From: Deminuibacter soli | GTDB taxonomy: Bacteria > Bacteroidota > Bacteroidia > Chitinophagales > Chitinophagaceae | Assembly (NCBI RefSeq): GCF_003412455.1 | Contig: NZ_QTJU01000001.1 | Coordinates: 558,001 to 622,000 of the forward strand | Direction: 5' to 3' | Length of the DNA: 64,000 nt | Part shown: positions 6,931-15,440 of the stretch, piece by piece | Position numbering within the stretch: position 1 is the stretch's first letter | How the letters are laid out: each line of letters opens with the position of its first letter | Translations under genes and position numbers: made by a program | Notes under the pieces: generated by a model | The model's database searches: none | What the model saw: only the letters and a program-made list of their open reading frames with translations | What the model was told of the DNA's origin: nothing

Positions 6931-9594
6931 TTAAACAGCCTTTACGGACGACTGGCTGTGTTTTACTTTCCCGTGGTGGTGCGAAGGTTTCATTTCGCTG
7001 ATAAGCCGCGCTACCAGGGCAGTCCAGCCGCTTTGGTGACTGGCACCCAAGCCGCTGCAATTATCGCCATGGAAATATTCGTAAAACAGGATCAGGTGCT
7101 CGTTACCGGGTTGCTGGTAAAACCAGTTGTATTTGCCGTGCAGCGGTCGTTTGCCTGATTCGTTTTGCTGGAATAAGCCAATTACGCGTTTGGTTAATTC
7201 ATTGGCCACTTCGAGCAACTCCATGTAATTGCCGGAGCCGGTAGGGTACTCGATGGTGAATGTGCCATCGTAGAACTCACCATATTTTTTAATGGACTGG
7301 ATGATGAGAAAGTTGATGGGCATCCAGATTGGTCCGCGCCAGTTGCTGTTACCACCGAAGAAATTAGAAGTAGAATCGCCCGGGTCGTATTGAATGTTGT
7401 AATCCGTTCCTTCAATGTTTACCGAGTAAGGATGTTCCTCATGGTATTTTGACAAGGCGCGTATACCGCATGGCGCCAAAAATTCCGATTCATTGAGCAT
7501 GCGTTGCAGCAAGGCCTGCAGCTTTTCTTTCGGAATCAACGAGAGCAATATTTTTTCACTTTCAGCCCGTTCTTCATTGGGCCAGAACTTATTGTTCTTT
7601 AACCGGTAGTTTTCAAACCAGGTAATGCGTTTGGTGAAGTCTTCCAGCTTGTGCAATACATTGCGCTGGATGATAGACACCGCGAACAGGGAAGTTAAAC
7701 CCACGATAGACTGGATACGCAGCTGCAAAGGCTTGGTGCCTGGTGCGCCGAGAATATCATAGAAAAACTTGTCTTCATCGTTCCACAAACCCATTTCGTT
7801 TAATGCAGAGGCAATGAGCACAAAGTGTTCGAAGAACTTGGTGGCGGTATCTTCAAAGGAAGTATCCTGCATGGCGATTTCGATAGCCATATCCATCATG
7901 TTGAGTGCATACATGCCTACCCAGCTGGTACCATCGGCCTGCTCCAGTTCCATTTGCCCATGCAGCTGTATGCTGCGGTTAAACACGCCGATGTTATCCA
8001 AACCAAGGAAACCGCCTTCAAAGATGTTGTTACCGTTGGGATCTTTGCGATTGATCCACCAGGTGAAGTTGATAATGAGCTTCTGGAAGATGCGTTTTAA
8101 GAACGTGATATCTCCCACACCTGTTTTTTCCTTTTCAATGTAGTACACCTGCAATGCGGCCCATGCGTGTACCGGTGGATTTACATCACTGAAATTCCAT
8201 TCGTAGGCAGGCAGCTGACCATCGGGTTTCATGTACCATTCGCGCATCACCAGTATAAGCTGATGCTTTGCAAAATTGGGATCAATCATGGCCATGGGAA
8301 TGCAGTGAAAAGCAAGGTCCCACGCGGCATACCAGGGATATTCCCATTTATCGGGCATCAGGATAATATCCTGGTTTTTGAGGTGCTGCCAATCATGGTT
8401 ACGCCCCCACCGCCGCTGATCGCTGAGCGGGGAAATGCCATCGCTGTTGGAGATCCAGCGTTCAATATCGAAGTGGTAATATTGTTTGCTCCACAGCAAA
8501 CCGGCAAAAGCCTGGCGTTGTACCTGCTTTAATTCTGCCGGGATATTTTTGGGCAGCACTTCGTTGTAAAACTCGTCTGCTTCCATTTTGCGCTGGGTGA
8601 ATGTTTCTTCAAAGCCATGTGCAAACGGCTGATCCATCAACACATCTGACAAGCGCAGGTAAATGGTTTGCGTGCGGCCTGCGGGTATTTTGTATTTGTA
8701 TACCGGTGCAAATTTGGTACCCTGTGATTGTGCCTTGATGTACTCTACATTCTGCTGGTGAACAATGGCATCGTTGAATGCATCTTTTACCAGCGGGTTG
8801 GCATTGGGCTTACCGAACAGCTTTTCGGTATTGGTTTCATTTTCTGTAAAAAACTGTTCATTGGTTTTGGGGAAGTAGAGATAGTAATTACCCAAACGTT
8901 CATGATTGGCTTTTACGGTATAACTGTTTACACGGCTGATTACCGGTTTGCTCATTACACCACCGTACTGCCAGCGGTTATAGAACCAGATGGTAGGCAG
9001 CAGTGTAATGCTGGCAGCGGTTTTGTAGCGGTTGGTGATGGATATTTTGATGCCGATATCGCGCTTATTACATTTGGCGTAGGTGATGTGCACATCAAAA
9101 TAACGGTTATCGTTAAACACACCGGTATCCAGTATTTCATACTCGGGTTCGAGTTTGCCGCGGCTCCTGTTTTTTTCGATCAGGTCATCGTAAGGAAAAG
9201 CCTGCTGCGGGTATTTGTACAGGAACTCCATATAGTAATGCGAAGGAAGATTGTCGAGGTAGTAATACAATTCCTTTACATCTTCACCATGGTTGCCTTC
9301 GTAGTTACCGAGGCCGTAGAGACGCTCTTTTAAAATAGGATCTTTACCATTCCACAGTGATATACCAAAACAGAGATTCTGAAAAAAGTCGGAGATACCG
9401 GCAATACCATCTTCACCCCAACGGTAGGCGCGGCTATGTGCATGACTGAAAGGAAAATAATTCCACGCATCATTGTTCTCGCTATAATCTTCACGTACGG
9501 TACCCCACTGGCGTTCGGAAACATAAGGTCCCCATTGCTCCAGCGGTACTTTCTTGGTGGCATTTACATTCAGCCTTTGTTGTTCTGCAGTCAT
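6931..9594 (-). CDS. MGH1-like / GH63-family glycosidase
   Basis: Large (887 residues) glycoside hydrolase with an (alpha/alpha)6 barrel, matching the MGH1-like/GH63 group that includes mannosylglycerate hydrolase, YgjK and processing glucosidase I. Recognisable parts are the N-terminal block EDGIAGISDFFQNLCFG, WNGKDPILKERLYGL, then the catalytic-barrel segments YPWYAAWDLAFHCIPMAMID, EWNFSDVNPPVHAWAALQVY and NSNWRGPIWMPINFLIIQS. No signal peptide, so probably cytoplasmic. It is monocistronic, with a terminator behind it and a 185-base gap upstream containing nested inverted repeats. The sugar substrate (trehalose-, mannosylglycerate- or oligoglucose-like) cannot be read from the sequence. Confidence 0.85.
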   Translation of the reverse strand: MTAEQQRLNVNATKKVPLEQWGPYVSERQWGTVREDYSENNDAWNYFPFSHAHSRAYRWGEDGIAGISDFFQNLCFGISLWNGKDPILKERLYGLGNYEGNHGEDVKELYYYLDNLPSHYYMEFLYKYPQQAFPYDDLIEKNRSRGKLEPEYEILDTGVFNDNRYFDVHITYAKCNKRDIGIKISITNRYKTAASITLLPTIWFYNRWQYGGVMSKPVISRVNSYTVKANHERLGNYYLYFPKTNEQFFTENETNTEKLFGKPNANPLVKDAFNDAIVHQQNVEYIKAQSQGTKFAPVYKYKIPAGRTQTIYLRLSDVLMDQPFAHGFEETFTQRKMEADEFYNEVLPKNIPAELKQVQRQAFAGLLWSKQYYHFDIERWISNSDGISPLSDQRRWGRNHDWQHLKNQDIILMPDKWEYPWYAAWDLAFHCIPMAMIDPNFAKHQLILVMREWYMKPDGQLPAYEWNFSDVNPPVHAWAALQVYYIEKEKTGVGDITFLKRIFQKLIINFTWWINRKDPNGNNIFEGGFLGLDNIGVFNRSIQLHGQMELEQADGTSWVGMYALNMMDMAIEIAMQDTSFEDTATKFFEHFVLIASALNEMGLWNDEDKFFYDILGAPGTKPLQLRIQSIVGLTSLFAVSIIQRNVLHKLEDFTKRITWFENYRLKNNKFWPNEERAESEKILLSLIPKEKLQALLQRMLNESEFLAPCGIRALSKYHEEHPYSVNIEGTDYNIQYDPGDSTSNFFGGNSNWRGPIWMPINFLIIQSIKKYGEFYDGTFTIEYPTGSGNYMELLEVANELTKRVIGLFQQNESGKRPLHGKYNWFYQQPGNEHLILFYEYFHGDNCSGLGASHQSGWTALVARLISEMKPSHHHGKVKHSQSSVKAV

Positions 9595-9623
9595 TACAAT
9601 TACTTGCGTTAATCAATAGCATG

Positions 9624-9663
9624 CACAGTTTACCTCAGCAGTAAACGGGGTTGACAAACTGTG
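9624..9663. promoter_or_regulatory. nested inverted repeats upstream of the GH63-like gene
   Basis: GTTTAC at 9628-9633 and GTAAAC at 9641-9646 are perfect arms 7 bases apart. Around them CACAGTTT (9624-9631) pairs with AAACTGTG (9656-9663). They lie 30-70 bases before the ATG at 9594. This could be an operator or a leader hairpin. The rest of the 9595-9779 gap shows nothing clear. Confidence 0.35.
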
Positions 9664-9779
9664 GCACGGGCAAGCAAAACAAGAGATAAAATTAGCACGA
9701 ACTTGCCAAACGCAGTGTTTACAAGTATAAATGCAAAATACTTTAATGTTTTTTAAAGTTGTTTCACAGTGTGTTAGGA

Positions 9780-10514
9780 TTAAACACAGGCGGGTATTTT
9801 TTTGATAAACAAGGGTTTCCGAACAGTAACGGCTGATCCATGTGCCAATAATACCGAGCTGGGTTGTTGTTGAAAGTAAGGTACGAAATCCTTTCCATAT
9901 AAAGCGGCTACGTCAACATCGAGTTGCCAGTTGTGCACGGGAAATGTTTGCCAGCGCACATGTTCCACTTCATATTCAATAGTAGTATTCGCGTTGTATT
10001 TGTTGTAGCCCCAGTAGTGTTCAAAAATAAATTCTTCTTCAGAACCGGGCAGTATATCCTGTAATGTATTGCCGGCTTCAACCAACAGCGACTGCCATTT
10101 GCCTTTGAACTTCCATGCATATGCAGCCTTAACAGCACCGGCAGTTTCGTTTAATGTTGCGCGCATGGGCATGGCCTTGTAGGGTTCACGGTACAGGATA
10201 TTGGCCGTGTAAGCAATAGCGGGGCGTGGAACAATCTCGCTTACAAAGCAAACGCCCCGTTTCCATTCTTTCCCGTTAAAGTGCTTTACGTAAAAACGGA
10301 GATTTACTTCCGGGAAACTGGCGTGAAACGGCCAGCGCACCCCTAACATGCGGGTATCCATAAAATTAAAGCCGACCAGGCTTACCAGCACTTTTCCGTT
10401 AAATGTGTCTAATTCTGTGTAGGCAGGCAACCAGGGCTGCAGAATTTGCGCATCTACTGCATAATTGAGCATCGCGAGGTGTGTCCAACGGGCTGTTAAA
10501 AAAACTTTATGCAT
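9780..10514 (-). CDS. YqjF-like DUF2071 protein
   Basis: A 244-residue DUF2071 protein; the family has no settled biochemical role. Family marks seen are FLTARWTHLAMLNYAVDAQ at the N-terminus, LQPWLPAYTELDTFNGKVLVSLVGFNFMDTR (two adjoining family segments) and FPEVNLRFYV at about 80-90. No signal peptide or membrane segment. It is divergent from the polyketide operon across a 154-base gap, and nothing ties it functionally to either neighbour. Confidence 0.8.
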   Translation of the reverse strand: MHKVFLTARWTHLAMLNYAVDAQILQPWLPAYTELDTFNGKVLVSLVGFNFMDTRMLGVRWPFHASFPEVNLRFYVKHFNGKEWKRGVCFVSEIVPRPAIAYTANILYREPYKAMPMRATLNETAGAVKAAYAWKFKGKWQSLLVEAGNTLQDILPGSEEEFIFEHYWGYNKYNANTTIEYEVEHVRWQTFPVHNWQLDVDVAALYGKDFVPYFQQQPSSVLLAHGSAVTVRKPLFIKKIPACV

Positions 10515-10668
10515 AATTTAAATATAATCAGCTTAACAAAACCCGGCAATGAAGTGTTTATTCTATAGCAGTCATTGTCATTTAGTTAGCACCAACGGTT
10601 GCGCATGCAACACAAATGCCCGGAGATATGCGCAAAGCCTGCAATGCCAAACCACATACTACAAAACC

Positions 10669-11559
10669 ATGCAATCAGCCACAGCACATAAAAGGCGCCT
10701 GTACCTGGAGCGCTCTACCCTGCAGTTGCTGCGCATCCCGTTTTCTGTTTTCCTGATGCCGGTGTATTGGTTTGCGTTAAGCAATATACAGCACATACAG
10801 GTATGGCATGCAGTGCTGGTATTTTTTATTTTGCATGTGCTTGTGTATCCATCCAGCAACGGTTACAACAGTTATATGGACCGCGATACCACACCTGTGG
10901 GCGGCATAGCCAATCCTATGCAACCCACCCGGCAGTTGCTGTATGTTACACTGGTGATGGATGCGCTGGCCCTGTTATTGTCTGCAACAGTTGCACTGTA
11001 TTTTGCGGCTGGCATTGCCTGTTACATACTCTGCTCCAGGATGTACAGCTACCGCGGCATACGATTGAAGAAATATCCCATCATCGGCTTTCTTACAGTA
11101 ATACTTAACCAGGGTGCACTTGTGTTTTTGCTGGTGTATATCGGTTGCAACCAGGATACCACAATTGTTCCCTGGCAACCGGTGGTTGCATCAGCATTGC
11201 TCATAGGCGGTTTTTATCCCATTACACAAGTATACCAACACAAGGCCGATGCGGCTGATAATGTATATACGATCAGCATGCTGCTGGGCATTAAAGGCAC
11301 TTTTGTGTTTTGTGCATTGGTGTATGGACTGGCCTTACTGCTACTATTCAATTTTTACGCTGCCCTGCAAACACTCACGCCCTTTTTAATTGTACAGTGC
11401 TTTTTTATACCGGTGATTGTTTACTTTATCGTTTGGTTTACAAAGGTGCTCAGGAATACCGCTGCAGCTGATTTCAGGCATACCATGCGCATGAATTTAC
11501 TGGCCTCTGCCTGTACTAACCTTGCCTTTATTTGTTTACTCATATTACACCAGCTTTGA
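10669..11559 (+). CDS. UbiA-family prenyltransferase
   Basis: Membrane prenyltransferase of the UbiA superfamily, moving a polyprenyl chain onto an aromatic or quinone-type acceptor. About nine hydrophobic helices are visible over 296 residues. The first Asp-rich motif is SNGYNSYMDRDTTP; the second region, YQHKADAADNVY, is looser than the usual DxxxD. ATG at 10669 (MQSATAHKRRLYLER) is chosen, since the open frame upstream is Cys/His-rich and not family-like. First gene of a four-gene operon: its TGA overlaps the TTG start of the polyketide synthase gene. The acceptor is probably the product of that synthase (inference). Confidence 0.85.
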   Translation: MQSATAHKRRLYLERSTLQLLRIPFSVFLMPVYWFALSNIQHIQVWHAVLVFFILHVLVYPSSNGYNSYMDRDTTPVGGIANPMQPTRQLLYVTLVMDALALLLSATVALYFAAGIACYILCSRMYSYRGIRLKKYPIIGFLTVILNQGALVFLLVYIGCNQDTTIVPWQPVVASALLIGGFYPITQVYQHKADAADNVYTISMLLGIKGTFVFCALVYGLALLLLFNFYAALQTLTPFLIVQCFFIPVIVYFIVWFTKVLRNTAAADFRHTMRMNLLASACTNLAFICLLILHQL

Positions 11560-12635
11560 CAAACATTATTTCCATAGGAACCGCAACACCTGCCTGGTGC
11601 CATTCGCAGCAGGACATACTGGGTTTTATGCAGCAGCTGTATCAACTGCCTGCGGAAGAGCAACGCAAACTGGCCTTTTTATATAAGCACAGTGGCATTG
11701 ATCAGCGCTATTCCGTGATAGCCGACTATGGCTTACCCAGGGAGCAATGGCAGTTTTTACCAAAGCAGCCCGGCGAAGCTTTTCCCCTGCTGGAAGAACG
11801 CATGCAACTGTACCAGCAACATGCATTGCCGCTTTCTTTACAGGCCGTAGAAGGATGCCTGAAGGGACACCTGGCACCGGAAAACATTACGCACCTGGTT
11901 ACCGTAAGCTGCACCGGCATGAGTGCACCCGGACTGGATATACAGGTGGCAGAAGCACTTCAGCTGCCCGGCAACACCTTTCGCACTTCCGTTAATTTTA
12001 TGGGGTGCTATGCGGCCATACATGCCCTGAAGCTGGCACATTTAATCTGCGCCGGCAATGAGCCAGCCAATGTACTGATTGTTGACACCGAGCTTTGCAC
12101 CCTGCATTTTCAGCAAGCCTATACACCCGACAACGCAGCAAGCAGCCTGTTGTTTGCAGACGGCAGTGCCGCTGTATTGCTATCGAATACAACACCCAGG
12201 GGCAGGCATGTTGCAATACAGGATTTTTATTCCCTGGTAGCTACCCGCGGCAAGCAGGACATGGCCTGGGAATTAAGCAGCAAGGGCTTTTTAATGACGC
12301 TGAGCGGTTATATTCCGCAGCTGATACAGCAAGACATTGTGCCACTGGTACAACAGGCGCTGGCGCATAGCCAACTGCCACGCGAAGCGGTGATTAACTG
12401 GTGTATTCACCCTGGTGGTAAAAAAATACTGGATGTGATAGAAAGACAATTACAGCTGCCGGAAGACGCCCTGTGTTTTTCGCGCAGGGTATTGCAGCAA
12501 TACGGCAACCTGTCGTCACCCACTATTTTATTTGTGCTGAAAGACATGCTGCAGAGCGCGGCCCGTGGCCCTGTTTTTGGAGCGGCATTCGGCCCGGGAT
12601 TAACGATGGAAACCTTTACCGGCAAACTCATATGA
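11556..12635 (+). CDS. type III polyketide synthase
   Basis: Homodimeric chalcone/stilbene-synthase-like enzyme that extends an acyl-CoA starter with malonyl-CoA and cyclises the chain. The catalytic triad is visible: Cys151 in NFMGCYAA, His in INWCIHPGGKK, Asn in YGNLSSPT. TVSCTGMSAPGLD and the final GFGPG-like FGPGLTMET loop also fit. Start: TTG at 11556 overlaps the UbiA stop as TTGA and gives MTNIISIGTATP, matching the usual N-terminus; an earlier in-frame TTG at 11532 is possible but adds eight atypical residues. Length 359 is normal. Neighbours suggest a resorcinol- or pyrone-type lipid that is later methylated, oxidised and prenylated. Confidence 0.92.
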   Translation: MTNIISIGTATPAWCHSQQDILGFMQQLYQLPAEEQRKLAFLYKHSGIDQRYSVIADYGLPREQWQFLPKQPGEAFPLLEERMQLYQQHALPLSLQAVEGCLKGHLAPENITHLVTVSCTGMSAPGLDIQVAEALQLPGNTFRTSVNFMGCYAAIHALKLAHLICAGNEPANVLIVDTELCTLHFQQAYTPDNAASSLLFADGSAAVLLSNTTPRGRHVAIQDFYSLVATRGKQDMAWELSSKGFLMTLSGYIPQLIQQDIVPLVQQALAHSQLPREAVINWCIHPGGKKILDVIERQLQLPEDALCFSRRVLQQYGNLSSPTILFVLKDMLQSAARGPVFGAAFGPGLTMETFTGKLI

Positions 12636-13336
12636 ACCTTCGCCTTCGCTCATACCAGCCAGAACTGCTTGATGCAGACGACCTGCCATTTGAAGACATA
12701 CGGCGCAACATGCACGAACTGCAGGTGATTAACCAATGGCTGGGCGGTCATGATATTACCCTGAAAGGTTTTAAAGCACTATTGCCCAAAGCTGCAGACA
12801 AAAACAATATCCATATCTGCGAGATAGGCTGCGGCGGCGGAGATAACCTGGCGGCCATTGTGGCCTGGGGCAAACGGCATGGCATCAACATTCAATGTAC
12901 AGGCATAGACATCAAACAATATTGCATTGATGTGGCACAGCAGCATCCATTGCTGCAACAAAACATGCAATGGATTACCAGTGATTACCGCGCTGTTGAT
13001 TTTGCCCGGAAACCCGACATTATTTTCTGCAGCCTGTTCTGCCATCATTTTACCGAGCAGGCGCTGGTGCAGCAATTGCAATGGATGCAGCAAAACAGTA
13101 CAGCGGGCTTTTTTATCAACGATCTGCACCGGCATCAACTGGCCTATTTTTCTATCCACTGGTTAACGCAATTGTTTTCCCGCTCCTATCTGGTAAAAAA
13201 CGATGCACCGCTTAGTGTTGCGCGCGGGTTTATAAAAACAGAATGGCAGCAATTGCTGCAGCAGGCGAACATTCATCATTACAACCTGCGCTGGCAGTGG
13301 GCATTCCGTCATTTACTGGTATATACCCATGACTGA
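12632..13336 (+). CDS. SAM-dependent class I methyltransferase
   Basis: A 234-residue Rossmann-type methyltransferase. The SAM-binding motif I is ICEIGCGGGDNLAAI at about residue 63, followed by CTGIDIKQYCIDVAQ (motif II acidic residue) and DIIFCSLFCHHF (motif IV). The ATG at 12632 overlaps the polyketide synthase stop as ATGA, so translation is likely coupled. It probably methylates an oxygen or carbon of the polyketide, as SrsB does in the Streptomyces phenolic-lipid operon srsABC; that comparison is by gene order and family and is inference. Confidence 0.85.
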   Translation: MNLRLRSYQPELLDADDLPFEDIRRNMHELQVINQWLGGHDITLKGFKALLPKAADKNNIHICEIGCGGGDNLAAIVAWGKRHGINIQCTGIDIKQYCIDVAQQHPLLQQNMQWITSDYRAVDFARKPDIIFCSLFCHHFTEQALVQQLQWMQQNSTAGFFINDLHRHQLAYFSIHWLTQLFSRSYLVKNDAPLSVARGFIKTEWQQLLQQANIHHYNLRWQWAFRHLLVYTHD

Positions 13337-14465
13337 AAACCAGGTGTACGATATGGCCATTACCGGGGGCGGACTGGCCGGTCTTTCGCTTGCCATACAG
13401 TCAGCAAACGCCGGTTACAGCACGGTATTATTTGAAAAAGAACACTACCCGTTTCACAAAGTATGCGGGGAGTACATCAGCATGGAAAGCTGGCCATTTT
13501 TAGAGCGGCTGGGTATACCGCTGGGGAATTTACAATTGCCGCGTATCAGTCAATTGGAGGTAAGCGATGTAAAAGGCCGGTTGTACCATTTTCCCCTTGA
13601 TACGGGCGGGTTTGGCATCAGCCGGTTTAAGCTGGATCAACTGCTATACCAGGCAGCGCTGCAAAAAGGTGCCACCATACACACACAAAGCAAAGTAAAC
13701 AGCATCAATTTCAGCGATGATACCTTTACCATACAAACCGCGCAGCACACCGTACAAGCCAGGCTTGCTACGGGCAGTTTCGGCAAACGCAGCAACCTCG
13801 ACATTCAATGGAAACGGCCATTTATACAAAACAGGCCGGGTAAACTCAATCAATACATCGCCGTAAAATACCATATCCGTTACCCGCAACCGGCAAACAC
13901 CATTACATTGCACAATTTTGAAAACGGGTATTGCGGCATATCCCGTATAGAAGACGACACCTGCTGTTTGTGCTATCTTACCACTGCTGCCAACCTCGCA
14001 GCCGGGCAATCCATTGCGGGAATGGAAGAACGCTTTTTATTCCATAATCCGCACCTGCAGCGTATTTTCAGCGAAGCCATTTTTCTGTATGAGCAACCGC
14101 TGACCATATCGCAGGTAAGCTTTCAACAAAAAGAGCAGGTATTGAACCATGTATTGCTTACCGGCGATGCAGCGGGTTTAATTACACCGCTTTGCGGCAA
14201 TGGCATGAGCATGGCGCTGCATGCATCCAAACTGGCATTTGAAGCTGCCATACCGTTTTTAAACAATACCTGCAGCCGTGCAACAATGGAAGCCGTTTAC
14301 ACCACACAATGGCAGCAGCAATTCGGCAAACGCCTGGCCACGGGAAGAGCTGTACAACGCCTGTTTGGCGGTAATATTACCACTTCGTTATTTCTTGGTT
14401 TAATGGGCCTGTGCAAGCCTGCTGCACGCAGTTTAATACGCGCTACGCATGGTCATACTTTTTAA
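13329..14465 (+). CDS. FAD-dependent oxidoreductase of the polyketide operon
   Basis: A 378-residue flavoprotein of the geranylgeranyl-reductase / aromatic hydroxylase superfamily. Residues 9-17 carry the dinucleotide-binding motif (TGGGLAGLS), then FEKEHYPFHKVCGEY as in this group, and the second FAD motif LLTGDAAGLITPLCGNGMSM at about 276-295. It overlaps the methyltransferase gene by 8 bases. It could hydroxylate the phenolic ring (like the flavoprotein SrsC) or reduce prenyl double bonds; the sequence alone does not decide. Last gene of the operon, followed by a 36-base gap. Confidence 0.85.
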   Translation: MTENQVYDMAITGGGLAGLSLAIQSANAGYSTVLFEKEHYPFHKVCGEYISMESWPFLERLGIPLGNLQLPRISQLEVSDVKGRLYHFPLDTGGFGISRFKLDQLLYQAALQKGATIHTQSKVNSINFSDDTFTIQTAQHTVQARLATGSFGKRSNLDIQWKRPFIQNRPGKLNQYIAVKYHIRYPQPANTITLHNFENGYCGISRIEDDTCCLCYLTTAANLAAGQSIAGMEERFLFHNPHLQRIFSEAIFLYEQPLTISQVSFQQKEQVLNHVLLTGDAAGLITPLCGNGMSMALHASKLAFEAAIPFLNNTCSRATMEAVYTTQWQQQFGKRLATGRAVQRLFGGNITTSLFLGLMGLCKPAARSLIRATHGHTF

Positions 14466-14501
14466 TAGCTTATATTTAACGCTCCGGAAACCAATTGCAG
14501 G

Positions 14502-15335
14502 ATGAATACACTATACAAAAACTGTTTACGCTTTACCACCGTTGCCGCATGTATGCTGCAATGGAGTTGTGCGCATACCCCTTACGCCGCGACCAACAAA
14601 CAATACAAACAGCAGGCAAAAACCTACGCACAAACCATACGCGAAGTGCCGCCGCCTACCGGCTTCGATTCACTGAAAGAGGCGCCGGATTTCACCGGCA
14701 CCATCAATTTCAACATGCGTAAACCCAATTTTGTAATTATTCACCATACTGCCCAAAACAGCTGCGAGCAAACACTGAAAACATTTACTACCGTTAAAAC
14801 ACAGGTAAGTGCGCATTATGTGATTTGCAAAGACGGCACGGTTCACCATATGCTGAATGACTATCTGCGCGCCTGGCAGGCGGGTATCAGCAGATGGGGT
14901 AACGTTACAGATATTAATTCCGTTTCAATAGGTATTGAGATAGACAACAATGGATTTGAAGAATTTACAGCCGACCAGATTACCAGCCTGCTGCACCTGC
15001 TGAAAGGCCTGAAGAAGACCTATGGCATACCGGCAGCCAACTTTATCGGTCATGCTGATATTGCCCCTACCCGCAAAAACGATCCCAACGTACATTTTCC
15101 CTGGAAATTACTTGCAGACAATGGTTATGGCCTTTGGTACGGCGACACTACACAGGTAACCGTACCTGAAAGCTTCAGCAATCTGCAGGCGCTGCGCATT
15201 ATCGGGTACGATATTAGAGATAGCAGTGCAGCCATACAGGCGTTCAAACGCCATTTTTTACAGCAGGATACCAGCAAAGTATTGTACGAAGAAGACCGCA
15301 AAGTGTTATTTCTGCTGGAGCACAAATACGAATAA
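14502..15335 (+). CDS. N-acetylmuramoyl-L-alanine amidase (Amidase_2), probable lipoprotein
   Basis: Zinc amidase of the Amidase_2/AmpD type, cleaving the bond between N-acetylmuramic acid and the peptide in peptidoglycan. The zinc ligands and active site appear in FVIIHHTAQNS (about residue 77), then SAHYVICKDGTVHHM and NFIGHADIAPTRKNDP. The N-terminus is basic and hydrophobic and ends in LQWSCAHT, a weak lipobox, so the protein is probably anchored in the envelope. The 277 residues include a C-terminal extension with an ALRIIGYDI segment seen in secreted amidases. It starts 36 bases after the polyketide operon and could be read through from it. Confidence 0.88.
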   Translation: MNTLYKNCLRFTTVAACMLQWSCAHTPYAATNKQYKQQAKTYAQTIREVPPPTGFDSLKEAPDFTGTINFNMRKPNFVIIHHTAQNSCEQTLKTFTTVKTQVSAHYVICKDGTVHHMLNDYLRAWQAGISRWGNVTDINSVSIGIEIDNNGFEEFTADQITSLLHLLKGLKKTYGIPAANFIGHADIAPTRKNDPNVHFPWKLLADNGYGLWYGDTTQVTVPESFSNLQALRIIGYDIRDSSAAIQAFKRHFLQQDTSKVLYEEDRKVLFLLEHKYE

Positions 15336-15440
15336 GCGTTTGTACCACTCATCAGTTTTTTACTCCCACTGATGTATTGCGTTTTGGAACACAAGCTATG
15401 TTGCAGCAATTTCGCATACCAATATTTATAAAAAATTGTT

